The notes under the pieces are model-generated. The model had not been told where the DNA came from, did not search any database, and worked only from the letters and a program-made list of their open reading frames with translations. Below, one piece after another: positions 53,817 to 64,000 of a DNA stretch of 64,000 nucleotides. Source of the stretch: Molossus alvarezi (Eukaryota > Chordata > Mammalia > Chiroptera > Molossidae). Both the position numbers and the translations under genes were made by a program. The stretch spans positions 24,440,708 through 24,504,707 of the forward strand of contig CM073896.1 of the NCBI GenBank assembly GCA_037176705.1, given 5' to 3'. The first letter of the stretch is position 1, and each line of letters opens with the position of its first letter.

Positions 53817-56800
53817 TATTTTCCCAGCATGTTCTTCACTCCGACCAAACTAGTAATACTTTGATGATGCTCTGTGTCTTCTCATCAGTAATATTCTCAC
53901 ATGAGTAAAGAGAATGAAAGAATGATGAAAGATACCAAGTTCTGTCATCCATTCTGCCCTGCTTGTCCCTTGCTGGTAGGTAAGCTCCATTTCTAGTCCC
54001 CACTGATTGCCACTCAGATAATACCTCCACTTCTAATATGTAAATATACAGTAATAAGAGTTCGACTTTTTTTGTTGTTGTTATCAAGAATATTAAATGC
54101 AAAGAAGCAAATTGCAATGTACCAGATACTATCTAATTGATATTTTCTCAGGGAAATTTTAAACATATCAAACAAACTTTCTGGAGAATTCAGTTGTAAG
54201 CAAGTATGACATCCTAATAGGGGTTTCATTAGGCGATTGTTGCTAAAGAGGAGACATTTAATCTACATGTGTTATTGGCATTTTTTTTCCTAGATGGAAT
54301 GGAAAGCAAAAGTGTTCAGGGAACAGAACACCAAAGCTGTACCCACTGAATTCCCAAGGCTGTAGAATCATCAGGGATCCTTGCTCTTCAGTCATGCCTG
54401 GCTGAAGACAGTGCATTTTCTCCTATGATGTATATGTCAGTTTTCATTAATTCTGAGGGCCCTGTTCCTTTATAAACCAGGGTAAACAGAGTAGTGTGTT
54501 GGATTAGATCTCTACCGTGAATAAATTTATTTTCTAGCAAGTGTAAAAAATGAGCAAGGCCAAAACCCCCCGGAGCAGAAAATGTCACAGTGATTGCTAA
54601 TACATTACTGCATAGAGAAAGGCCTAATAAAACCCCTATTAGGATGTCATACCTGCTTACAACTGAATTCTCCAGAAAGTTTATTTGATATGTCTAAGCC
54701 AATTATCAGAGTCTTAGTGATAAGAAGCAGCTCGCTGGGCCTGAGTGTGTCAGAATAGAATGACTAAATTGTGGGAATTCATGGGCCTCTGCTTTGAATA
54801 ATTAACTTGGCTCTTTGTAGAATGCACATACTTTGGAAACTAATTTTCTCTTTGCACAAAGCATTTTGCCCTTGTGCTGCCTTTGAAAAGTAAACTGTTT
54901 AGCTGTAAGGTTATTCCCTTTTCTCATTATCTTTGCCTTGAGCTTTCTTCTCCGTCTTTTGGCCCGCCCTTCTCACTCTTTGTCTTGGTGGCATCATTCT
55001 GACTAGAGGGATGTAGCCTCTGACCAGAAATATGACCTGCAGTGATGACATTTCCCTTAAATGGAATTTAAGCATTTGCTCTGCAATGATATTATAATGA
55101 CTTGTCTGATTTTTACATTTGCCATGACTAAAATTCCAAGTTTATTTTTAAGGGATTTGAGTATATTTCCCCCCTAGGAGCGAAGCAGAAGTGTTGGTTG
55201 GCTAAATAATTCTGTAGATAAAAACTGTAATAGATCCTGATCTATTTGGAATTACAAAAGTCAATGATTTGGACCAGATTGGGTAATCAGTTTGCACAAA
55301 CAATCAGGCAAATCAAAAGGCCTTTTCTCCCCCATGAGTTTTTCTCCTTAAATGAGCCAAACAGATCCCTTGTTTTGACAATGGGTAGATAAGTGTTTTC
55401 TTAATCTTCGGGTTGGTGTGTGGACAAGCCTCTTGTGTTCACTCTCTGGCTCCTAGGTAGATCTCACAGTTGGCTTCTTCATTGTTGTGCATTGACCCCA
55501 TCCTCCTGAGACCTCACTTCCCTGACAAAGTTAGGTCTGGGTGCTTTGGGGTCCTACCAGTCTACGAATGAGAGAAAAGAATCACTGGAAAGCATGGATA
55601 GAGACCATAAGGACAACGTGTTTTGCTTTTTTTATGATCTAGACCTTGACATTTATTTTATCAGACCTTTGTTAGGTAACAAAAATTAATATCTGGTGGC
55701 TACACTCCTAGCAAAAGGGCCATGAAGATTACTGAGAAGTTAAAATTCATTGGAAGAAATACAGTGTAGTATGTAGTCTTGAGTTACATTTATAAATGAC
55801 TTATTCCTGTGCAATAGAGAAGTCCCTTCTAACTTGGATTCTAAGAAACCTGTTTAAGATTACCTACTTTTCCCAGAGGAATTGAGTTACTCTGCATCAT
55901 CTTGCATTTCTGTCCATACAGAGCTTCTGATAAAATCTTATAGGAAGAACTGAACCTTACCTTAAAATAAATAATAAAACCAAAGGTTCTATATATGGCT
56001 ACCTCTTTCACATTCATGCAAATAATCAGTAAGTTCTATGAAAATGGCTTAATACAATGGAGTTTGCAATGAGGATCATTGATTTTGTCTTAATAACATT
56101 TGCCTAAATAGAATGGTATACAAGTGTATGTATATGTGGAAAACCCATGCCAACATCCACCTCCTCTTCTTATTGGTCTGCAAAATGTCCTGTCTAGACT
56201 GAAGTTTTCTTGAAGCTCTCACTTCAGCTTTCTTCCCTCTGTTCACATGCTCAGCTGTGGTCAGTGGCTATTTTTAAATATCCACCATAAGAAAGAAAAA
56301 AGACAACGAGCAGAAGCCTCTGGGTTCTTAAGCAATGATAACTTCATCAACTGGTGTGATTTTCTAGGGTGATTCTCAAAGAGAGTAAAAATAAAAACAA
56401 ATGTTTGGGAATAAAATTATTCCCTCTCATTTAAAAATATACTTTTGGAGGAGGTTGGTGATTATCATAAGAGCAAATAAATGATAAGATGTCACAACTC
56501 CGAAAATGTTTAAGAATCACTGCTCTGAGAACTTAGAGTCTAAAGAAAGCCTCCGCATCTGTACAAGTGTCCCTTATACATATGCTAATCAGTTCCACTG
56601 ATAATTTTAGCTTTTGGTTTGTTTTCTTCCTGTCATAATTTTATGTGCTTATTTGCTAGACTTCATATGCACATTTTCGGGGAACACAATTGCTTATCAT
56701 TCAAGTTTGGGGTATTATGTTGAGAATATGTAATAGTCTTTTGCACTAGATGTTTTCCTTTATGAAGTGGAGTTTGGTGAGTGGTTTTGAATAATATGAA

Positions 56801-56932
56801 CCAGTTGTGATGAATGGACGAAATCAGGGAATACAGTACAGAGTTATACCTCCAGTCATATTAAAACATTTGGATATTTCTGGACACAATGACCTACCAA
56901 TTCCTTCACCTCTCTCTAAATAGGCTGTATAA
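53817..56932. other. 3.1-kb block free of recognised repeats
   Basis: Apart from the inverted repeat at 54163-54693, I recognise no TE, exon or RNA gene. AT-rich, with short ORFs only. In a window this dense in SINEs the absence of insertions over 3 kb is notable and could mark constrained non-coding DNA. Confidence 0.4.
54163..54693. repeat. long inverted repeat: 72-bp arms, 96% identical, 387-bp spacer
   Basis: The left arm 54163-54234 (acatatcaaacaaactttct ... ggggtttcattaggc) is matched by the reverse complement of 54622-54693 at 69 of 72 positions, with no gaps. Identity stops abruptly at both arm ends. No terminal motif or TSD fits a known transposon, and neither arm resembles SINE, L1, MIR, L2 or MER sequence. 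It could form a long hairpin or cruciform, or a dsRNA stem if transcribed. Confidence 0.92.
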
Positions 56933-57160
56933 GCCCTGGCCAGTTTGGCTCAGTGGTTGAAGCATGGGCCTGTGGTGCAGAGAGACCCAGGTTCGGTTCC
57001 TGCTAAGGGCACGTACCTTGGTTGCAGTTTGTCCCGGCCCTGGTTGGGTTGTGTGGGTGGCAGCCACTCAATGTGTCCCTTTCACGTCGATGTTTCTCTC
57101 TCTCTCTTCCTCCCACTCTATCTGAACAAAAAAATGGAAAAATATCCTTGGGTGAGAGAG
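56933..57160 (+). mobile_element. VES-type SINE (young subfamily B), 3' part fused to an inverted SINE
   Basis: Head gccctggccagtttggctca, tcccggccctggttgggttg, ccctttcacgtcgatgtttc, gaacaaaaaaatggaaaaat, then ccttgggtgagag. The gtgaggataaa tail and A-tail are missing. The sequence runs straight into the minus-strand SINE that follows. Confidence 0.9.
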
Positions 57161-57306
57161 AGAGAGATCAATTGGTTGCCTGCTGTATACACCCTGACCA
57201 GACATAGAACCCTAAATCTAGGTACCTGCCCTGACCAGGAATCAAACCCACAACCTGTTAGTGTACAGGATGATGCTCCAACAAACTGAGCCACTCAGCC
57301 AGGGCT
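57150..57306 (-). mobile_element. old VES-related SINE (D/C-like), antisense, fused to the previous copy
   Basis: agagagagatcaattggttgcc, accaggaatcaaacccacaa, and head ctgagccactcagccagggc. The composite 56933-57306 starts gccctggcc and ends ggccagggc-like sequence inverted, without an obvious TSD. Confidence 0.85.
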
Positions 57307-57515
57307 GATTTTAGAAGTTTTGATATTTTATTTTGAATGAAGTGATACATACAAATGAAAGACCACTTTAGATTTAAATGTAGATGACACAGCCACACAC
57401 AACTAAGAAAATCGTGTCTTCAGAAAAAAGTGGAAGAAAAGAGAAAAATTTTACGTATTATAATTTTGCGTTTGACTTTTATCTATTTAGTTTAATAGCT
57501 CTAGTTTGCCCTATT

Positions 57516-57792
57516 AAAATGATTTTCTTTCTTTTTTTTAATCCTTACCCATGCATATTTGTCCATCTATCGTCAGACAGAGTGGGAGGGAGGGAGGGAG
57601 AGAGAGAGAGAGAAACATTGATGTGAGAGAAACACATTGATTGGCTGCCTCCCACAGGACCTGACCTGGGCCGGGGACTGAACCGAAACCGAGGTACATG
57701 CCCTTGACCGGAATCAAACCCATGACTCTTTGGTCCGTGGGCTGACACTCTAACCACTGAGCCAAACTGGCTAGGGCAAAATGATTTTCTTT
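57516..57792 (-). mobile_element. VES-type SINE (subfamily A) with TSD
   Basis: The 15-bp exact TSD aaaatgattttcttt is at 57516-57530 and 57778-57792. ttaatccttacccatgcata, tatcgtcagacagagtggga, gtgagagaaacacattgatt, and head gagccaaactggctagggc. Confidence 0.96.
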
Positions 57793-59737
57793 ATTATAGT
57801 TTTTTTTCTACTTTGGATATATAATCCTTTGTGAAGTCCTAACCAGGCCCTGTATTTTTTTTTTTCAAGTTCTATATACACTGGTCAGGTATTGCTTTAC
57901 AAAAGATGCCTTGACGAACAAATACTTTTTATCACAATCCTAAGATCATTAGGAAGGGATCCTGTTATAAAATAAGGACTAGGAAATTGAGTGGTGTTTG
58001 TGGTAAACATTAACCACACCACATATAATTCTATTTTGGAAGATGTGAGTTGGCTTCTAGTCTAGCTGGGTACATATATTAGGTAGCACTGGGAGGGGTG
58101 GTTTTCAGATGGCAGAACTGAGCACTGAACTTGTGACGACAGGGACGTTTTAAGTGACGTGACGGGAGAATTCTCGAGCTCTGTCGTAGAAGACACAGGG
58201 CTTCCGTGTGCTGGGGCAGCTGCCAAGTCTCACTGTGTGGAAACGGCGAGTCTAGGGGGCTCCGTGCCACAGGTTCTACCGTTAGCATAGAGACTTGGAG
58301 CCTGAGCTTTGGGTTCTAACCTTACAGATTCATCTTATTTATTAAATTTTATACTCGGAGAGGATTTGTGTGAGTGATGCCTCTTACTTTGCAGGATGAT
58401 CATGCAAAGCGTCTGGGTTCCATTTCATGCCAGTCCTCAGAAAATCTGACTTAGAGTCTGCTCCTTCCACGGGCCAGACGGAGGATGCGGCATCAGAATC
58501 AGGCTGCTGAGCTCCCTGTGTGGATTGTGTGCTCTGTTTCAATTAAATCCGAATCTTCTGTACTTATTAAAATCGAAGCTCTTTTCCTCCTTTTAATCAA
58601 ATACAGTCTTAGCTATTCTCTGTGCTTAGGATCTTCAAAAGCATGTTAAATTCTCAGCCCATTTGCTTCTTAAAGCGTTTGAGTGTATGCTTTAAAAAAA
58701 CAAACAAAACAAATATGATATTGTCATCAAGTAATTAAAAACTGGATGATAAAGGATTTTTAAAAATCATTTCTCATGTGTATAGATCTATGTGTCATGG
58801 ACCCTTAGTATTGAACATTATCTGCTTGTGACAATTAGATGATCACTGTAGTGACTTGTGTGAAGTCAGGTTCACAAGTGAAGACAGACCAAAAATCCAA
58901 AAGCGACAAAGGAGGCTATAATGAACACATAAGAGCTTTCTTAGGAATAGTTCTATCTGATACAGTGCAAAATCACAGAACAAAACGAAAACAATTGCAT
59001 CCTCTTGAGGGGCAGGGCTTTGAACAAGTAGGAGCAGTAACACATTCAGATCTGGGCAGCAGTGCTGGGCTGAATCACCGCCTCTCTTATTTTTAATAAC
59101 CTCTCCAGTATCAAGAAGCTTTTGTCGAGCCAGAATGCTGTTTATTTAAAGAAGCTCATTATATAAGGATTCTACACATATCCCTTAGCAAATCTGAGAC
59201 AATCCTGCTTTGAGACTTAAAGAATTTATTTTCCCTTTTAAATCTGCAAACAGACTGAGTGGATCAGGTTTCCTGTTTCCTCCTCCCGGACATCTATTGC
59301 CAGTTCAAATGATCACACCACCTCCCTTTCGCCCTGCTGGTTCCCTAAGCACTGAATTTTAACTCTGTGGCATTGCTCAGCTCTCCTGCCAGCGTCTGGG
59401 GGGTCAGGCTCTCAGTTTGGCTTGTGCTCTGTGGTTACCGTGCCTGCCTGGTGTAAGTCATGACAGGTTCACTCACTGGAGCAGGTGGGAATGGCCAGAA
59501 ATGCCCTCGTACTAGGTGGTCAGCTCTGACCTATTATCATGAAGGATGGCCGGGTGTCCAATGTTTCTACAACCCATAGTTATGTTACCTTTATAGTTTC
59601 TGACAAATGGCAGGTACTTGGCAAATCTTGGTTGCATATGTATGAATGATATTGAATTCTTGTCAAAGTGTGACTAATTTTTTCTTGCTTTTATTAATGT
59701 TATAATTTTATAATTATTTGCATGATTATTTGATTCA
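57793..59737. other. no recognised feature
   Basis: About 1.9 kb without a confidently named repeat. 58080-58290 is GC-richer and includes a CRE-like tgacgtga at about 58156. 59560-59645 weakly resembles an L2 end. No exon supported. Confidence 0.3.
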
Positions 59738-60110
59738 TGTGTAGTTCTCAACCTTGGCTACACGTTGGGATCACTTAGGGACCTTTAAAAAAAATATATA
59801 TATATATGTATGGCCCTGGTCAGGTAGCTCAGTTGGTTAGAGTGCCACCCTATAAACCAGGGTTGTGGGTTCAATCCCTGGTCAGGGCACATACATGAAT
59901 CAACCAATGAATGCATCAATAAGTGGAACAACAAATCAATATTTCTCTATCTCTTCCATCTTCTCTCTCTAAAAAAAAAAAAAAAAAAGAAATTAAATTA
60001 AACAATATGTATGTATGGGCCTTATCTCCAAAGATTTTGATTTTATTGGTCTAGAGTTAGCTGGGCACTGGGAATTGTCAAAGTTCCCTGGGTGATTTAT
60101 GTAAATTCTT
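59738..60110 (+). mobile_element. MER5A-type hAT MITE, split by a SINE
   Basis: Left part 59738-59803: tgtagttctcaaccttggct, acgttgggatcacttaggga. Right part from about 60014: tctccaaagattttgatttt, attggtctagagttagctgg, ttccctgggtgattt. Together they give the MER5A order around the SINE. Confidence 0.85.
59804..60013 (+). mobile_element. old VES-related SINE (subfamily D) with short TSD
   Basis: Head gccctggtcaggtagctcag, B box ggttcaatccctggtcaggg, and the D block atgaatcaaccaatgaatgc and aagtggaacaacaaatcaat, then an A-tail. The TSD atatgtatg is at 59804-59812 and 60005-60013. Confidence 0.88.
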
Positions 60111-60131
60111 ACATAAAGTTTATGTAAGAAT
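60105..60131. repeat. perfect 13-bp-arm palindrome with 1-base loop
   Basis: attcttacataaa, then g, then tttatgtaagaat. A third partial unit, tttatgtaaa, sits just upstream at about 60097. It lies at the right edge of the MER5A copy. Confidence 0.97.
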
Positions 60132-60262
60132 CGGTGCTATAGACAGTAAACTCCATTAGGTGGAGGGCACGTCTTCTGCTCACCATAATATTCCAGCAGC
60201 TAGTTCAGGGTTTAACATCTCGTAGGTGCTTGATAAATGATCATTGAATTAATTAAAGTGTG
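60132..60262 (+). mobile_element. L2 LINE 3' end
   Basis: agtaaactccattaggtgga, gggcacgtcttctgctcacc and tcgtaggtgcttgataaatg form the sense L2 terminus. Confidence 0.75.
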
Positions 60263-61474
60263 AAAACATGGCTTCTTGTTTTCCGACTTGAGGGTAGTAC
60301 AAAAATATAATGAAATGAATAGGCCTTTTTCCGAAGATGGTTCCAGTGTGTTGCCTGTGATCAAACTCAGATGGCCATAGTCTGGCCTTAAAGGGCCCAT
60401 CCCTGAAATGGTCCGTGATCATCTCAGGGAGCACAAACTCTCAGTCTCTGGGAGTTTCAGAGGCAGCTGCTCACACCGGCCTGTTTCAGGACAGATGGTT
60501 GGATGGTAGAGCAGATAAAACCCTTGGAAAAAAGAAATTTTGAAACTCAGTAGTTCTTTCTTTAAACTTCTAATCAGAAGGAAATGTTAAAGCTTGGAGA
60601 TTTTGTACAAAAAGCTGCTTGACTGTTAATTGGGTGAGCATTGGGAGGGAAAAAAAAACAGAAGAAAAGAAAGTGGTCTCCTCAGTCAATGAGGAGAAAA
60701 ATGCTTGCACAGTAGTAGATCCGCTGGTAATTGAAAGATGAGAAAAAATGAGCCAGGGAGAATTCAGGACTCAGGTAGACCAAGAAATGCAAATTTCTTT
60801 TACCAGAAAAAGCTGAGTTTTTATTTTTCGCAGTATCATTTAGAAATGTTTGAATTTAGGTGAAGCAGAGTGCATGTGGAAAGATAAGCTTAAGTGGCAA
60901 GATTCAGAGCTAGAAAGTGGATCCTGACGCCCGCACTTAGTTACCCGTTTTGCTGGGTGACCTTGGAGTCCTTTCCTTTCCCTTAGCGGCTCCTGAAGTG
61001 TTAAGTCATTACCATGCTTCAGTTCTGCAGCTGTCTCTGGTGAAGAGAGGGCGACAGTGTGGAGACCTCCAGGGGGAGAGGCCTCTGCTGGGGGTTACCT
61101 GCTGCCGGGGTTACCTGCCACACCAGTGTGAAAGGAATTTCAACTCAAAACAATGCTTATGCCTCCATAGCTTATGAGATAGAGGTTGTCACTCAAAGAG
61201 GCCAGTCCCGGCTCTTCCACTTGCCTCCTTTCCCTCAGAGGTGCGAGAGGAAGACTTGATCAGGCAGTGTTTCCACTGTCCTTGACAAGGGGATAGTCTC
61301 AGAAATGAAGCGCCAACCCTTGGGTCATCTCAGCCAGGTGCCCATAGCACCAGCAGCATTGACAGTGTTCCACCCACCAGACAGAGGACATTGTATGTCT
61401 TAACTATCCCCATGGAAAGAAGTGTCATTCTTTTTTTGTTACTTTGACAATCAATAATCTTAAAAAAAAACACG

Positions 61475-61520
<46 letters not shown>

Positions 61521-61524
61521 AATA
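60263..61524. other. no gene; simple repeat at the end
   Basis: Unique sequence. 60900-61000 weakly resembles MIR. A near-tandem ggggttacctgc repeat lies at about 61082-61110. No exon supported. Confidence 0.3.
61473..61519 (+). repeat. (CA)n microsatellite
   Basis: cgcgcgcacata followed by an uninterrupted CA run to about 61518. Confidence 0.96.
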
Positions 61525-61647
61525 ATTCTGATCATATGACATCTTTGCTTGAAACTCTTCAGTGATTCCCCCTTATCTATGGGTAAAGTCCCACCTTATT
61601 AACAGGGGTGATATTGAACATTTTTAACAACCATAATAACATCAAAT

Positions 61648-61911
61648 GGACACTGATATAGCCCTGGCTGGGTGGCTCAGTTGGTTGGAGCATTGTTCTG
61701 GCACCAAAATGTTGCAGGTTTGATTCCTGGTCAGAGCACATAACTAGGCTATGGTTCAGTCCCTAGTTGGGTATATACAAAAGGCGACTGATTGATGTTT
61801 TTCTCTTACATCGATGCTTCTGTCTGTCTCTCCCTTCCTCTCTGTCTAAAATCAATAAAAACATCCTCAGGTGAAGATTTAAAAAAAAAAAAAAAAAAGG
61901 CCACTGGTGTA
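61648..61911 (+). mobile_element. old VES-related SINE with worn TSD
   Basis: Head gccctggctgggtggctcag at 61661, gcaggtttgattcctggtca, TC-rich part, aaaatcaataaaaacatcct, aggtgaagattt and A-tail. TSD ggacactgatata / ggccactggtgta (11 of 13). Confidence 0.9.
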
Positions 61912-62112
61912 GAACTGGCAAGGAGATTGGAGGTCTGAATGTCCCAGTGCAGGGACAGTAGTCTGGAGTGGAGATAGCAAATACAGGGTCCATTCCAACG
62001 CATATGTAAGTATTTTAATTTTGTAACAATACATTGTAACTAGCTAGGTACAGTTTATTAGCTCAGGTAAAAGCATCTCCATTATCTAGTCTGAGCCTGT
62101 GTCTCTGGCTTA

Positions 62113-62253
62113 TCTCCTGTTTTTCTTTTCTTTTTTTTTGGTACGTGCCCCTAGCCACTAGAGCCTAGTGGGAACCGAACCCGGGTCTCTCTGGTCTGCA
62201 GGCTGACGCTCCAACCGCTGAGCCAAACCAGCCAGGGCTCTCCTGTTTTTCTT
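62113..62253 (-). mobile_element. tRNA-head-only VES SINE with exact TSD
   Basis: The 15-bp exact TSD tctcctgtttttctt is at 62113-62127 and 62239-62253. Only the tRNA-like head is present (62140-62238, minus strand), with the rc A-tail at 62128-62139. The body ends at the same base as the copy at 19143-19257 (after ...gcacgtacc). A short internal duplication (ctctagtggctagg-like) lengthens the head by about 14 bp. Confidence 0.9.
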
Positions 62254-62640
62254 CTCTTACTTTGGTGTAATAATTGCAGTTCCCTGAATGTGCTCAACAG
62301 TTTCCCATATTCATGCCTTTGCATCTACTGTTCCCTCTGCCTGGAATGTTCTTCCCCTCCTTGAGTTTCTGAGAAATCTCCTCCTCTTCCTCCAGGGCTC
62401 TGCCTTCCTCCAACCTCACTGCAGCAGGGTGTTCGCCACTCCTTCCTCTGTGTACCTGCGTTCTCACGTGCCTGTGTTGTTGTACCTATCACACTGAAAT
62501 GCTGATTAATTATTTACTAGACTGAATTCCTTTCAGGGCACAAAGTAGATATGTTTTCCACATTTGTGTCCCAGGACACAGCAGGTACTCGATAAATGTT
62601 TGCTCAGTGAACCAGTGAATAAATTCTTCTGTGTAAATGA

Positions 62641-63439
62641 AGAGCAAGTGGTCAGCATTCTCTTGCAGGGATAATTTATAGAGTTGATCCCTCCTCCCTT
62701 TTTATTTTTCTCCTCAGTATTATCTCATGCGGGTTAAATTGCCCTATGTCGTTTCATCTTTCTCCAGAAATTATTTCCTCTTTCTAGTCAACTTTTCTGT
62801 GCCTTTTTGGCCTTTATATATTTTCTTTCCACCATTTAGTGTATGTAGCCTGTACGTCCAGTACACAGAGTACATCGAAGGTGTCAGCGATGACGGGAAC
62901 ATTGGAAGGCTCATTCTTGCAGGTCACACAGGCCTTGCCATGATTTTTTTCCTTCTCTCTTGATGACGGTATGCCGTTGCTGACTCACACTTAGTTCATC
63001 CATGCTGACTCTTGCCAGGATTATTTGTGACTTGGTTTTTGGGTGTCTCTTCCCATGCTGTATTTATCCCCGGGTTTGTCCCCCAATGCCCCAGCTTCAT
63101 CTTTCTGCTCTTAGAAGGTGTGTATCCTGGTTATCACGCTCACTTTGGACTTTATTTTTGTTTTCTGGAGTGTCTGCAGTCCTATCTCACTTGGCCACAT
63201 CTATGGATTTGAGGAGCTTATTCTTAGCAGAAGTGTTCAGTTTGTTGGCTGCATTGATTAGAATAGGAACTATAACCTTGGCAGTCTCTATGTACGTATT
63301 GAGTAGGGCATTAATTCCAGTAGGAAATGTGCACGGTTATGTCCACAGAGCACAGTAAGAATAGTGAAATGCCCTACCATTTTATGGGTAAAGCAATGGG
63401 ACAAAAATAAGTGGTGGTGTGAGGGAGATGGACAGGACA
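62641..63439. other. no recognised feature
   Basis: Unique sequence. A 118-codon plus-strand ORF (63002-63358) is hydrophobic and cysteine-containing but matches no family I know. Confidence 0.3.
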
Positions 63440-63690
63440 GTTGGCAGAGCACAGTGATCTGCCCGCTGCTGCTAACGCCAGACTTCCTGGGTTTGCATTA
63501 ACTCTGCCACTTCTAAGCTGTGTGACCCTAGGCTACTCACTTAACTTGTCTGAGCCTGGGCTGTTTATCTGTTTAATGATGATAATAATAGGATCTACCT
63601 CATGGGGATTTTGTAAAAATCAAAGGTGGTAATGACTGCTCACAAAGCACTTAGCACTATTGCTAGCATGTAGCAAATGGTCAATAAAAT
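63440..63690 (+). mobile_element. MIR SINE, full length
   Basis: ccagacttcctgggtttgca, taactctgccacttctaagc, tgtgtgaccctaggctactc, atcaaaggtggtaatgactg and gtagcaaatggtcaataaaa give the whole sense MIR in order. Confidence 0.9.
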
Positions 63691-64000
63691 TGAACTATTA
63701 TCACTTAATTCCTTTAAAAGGTGAATTTGTGATTGATTTCCCAGTAGGCGTCTCTGGATGATGCCTTTCTTCTCCCTTCCCTAATTCTATCTTTAGCGGG
63801 AAATCTTAAGAGTTAACATCTGCATCTTTAAATGAAGGCAGTGGCCTAGATCCGTCATTTTCCAAATGATGCTCCATAATAGAGACCTAGGAATTCCCCA
63901 GAGATGCCTCCCGAGGGCTGGGTAGTGGTTCCGGTGGGCACAGCTATAGTCCTCCCTCTCTCATGGACCAGAGCAAATGCTCATTTATATGTTTTACAAA
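63691..64000. other. no recognised feature
   Basis: Unique sequence to the window end. A faint MER5A-like phrase (cattttccaaatgatgctcc) appears at about 63857. Confidence 0.3.

Larger units (their letters stand above)
61525..62640 (+). mobile_element. L2 LINE 3' half, split by later insertions
   Basis: Left part 61525-61620: aaactcttcagtgattcccc, tgggtaaagtcccaccttat. Right part 62260-62640: catgcctttgcatctactgt, tccctctgcctggaatgttc, gactgaattcctttcagggc and ggtactcgataaatgtttgc. Two SINEs and other sequence lie between. Confidence 0.8.

Noticed and set aside
54163..54693. Inverted repeat as an ordinary MITE with terminal inverted repeats
   Set aside because: No TSD or known terminal motif is present outside the arms, and the arms match none of the DNA transposon families I know. 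Kept as unexplained instead.

Overview
The window is mammalian nuclear DNA, almost certainly from a bat. The strongest evidence is about 28 tRNA-headed SINEs of the chiropteran VES type. Each has a GGCTCAG..GGTT A box, a GGTTCRATTCC-like B box, a TC-rich tail region and an A-rich tail, and many keep clean 8-17 bp target-site duplications (TSDs). A non-autonomous hAT copy of the kind known from bats and many eutherian-wide fossils (MIR, L2, MER5A, MLT1, Tigger, L1M) fit the same picture. I saw no Helitron (HeliBat-like) sequence, which weakly argues against a vespertilionid.

I found no protein-coding exon, rRNA, canonical tRNA, CRISPR or bacterial feature. The open frames in all six frames are short, and those I examined fall inside repeats or are chance frames. 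The window therefore reads as intergenic or deep intronic DNA. The only clear coding remnant is a retrotransposon ORF1 (52493-53433), broken by one frameshift and one stop codon.

Layout. 0-9 kb: one young VES, old L2/MIR/L1M fossils, more VES copies and an antisense MLT1. 9-20 kb: a hAT (MER1-type) fossil, two related solitary LTRs in opposite orientation (10895-11342 minus, 15034-15560 plus), several L1M 3' ends, and a stack of serial SINE insertions (16.3-19.3 kb). 20-29 kb: VES copies of several ages, including a VES nested in a VES tail (25.5-26.0 kb) and a head-to-head inverted VES pair (27.36-27.93 kb). 30-32.3 kb: a repeat-poor block with a full CTCF-consensus match at 30483-30500. 32-45 kb: mixed L1M/L2/MIR/MLT1 fossils, a mini Tigger and a 40/38-bp direct repeat. 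45-54 kb: a 5'-truncated LINE tail (45.3 kb), a bat-type hAT, MLT1 copies, and a full-length 2.3-kb L1-like element with ORF1 but no ORF2 (half-L1 architecture, 51498-53816). Its 5' UTR carries ten perfect 15-bp GC-box repeats. 54-57 kb: a long repeat-free block holding a 72-bp, 96% identical inverted repeat with a 387-bp spacer. 57-64 kb: VES copies, including a fold-back chimera and a head-only copy, a MER5A split by a SINE, and L2/MIR fossils.

Most worth following: the inverted repeat at 54163-54693; the half-L1 with its CpG/GC-box array and its sister tail at 45262; two tRNA-head-only SINEs that end at the same base before their A-tails; and CTCF-core sequence carried inside the older VES subfamily. 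TE family names come from remembered consensus sequences and were not checked by database search. Boundaries are exact where TSDs are given and approximate elsewhere.
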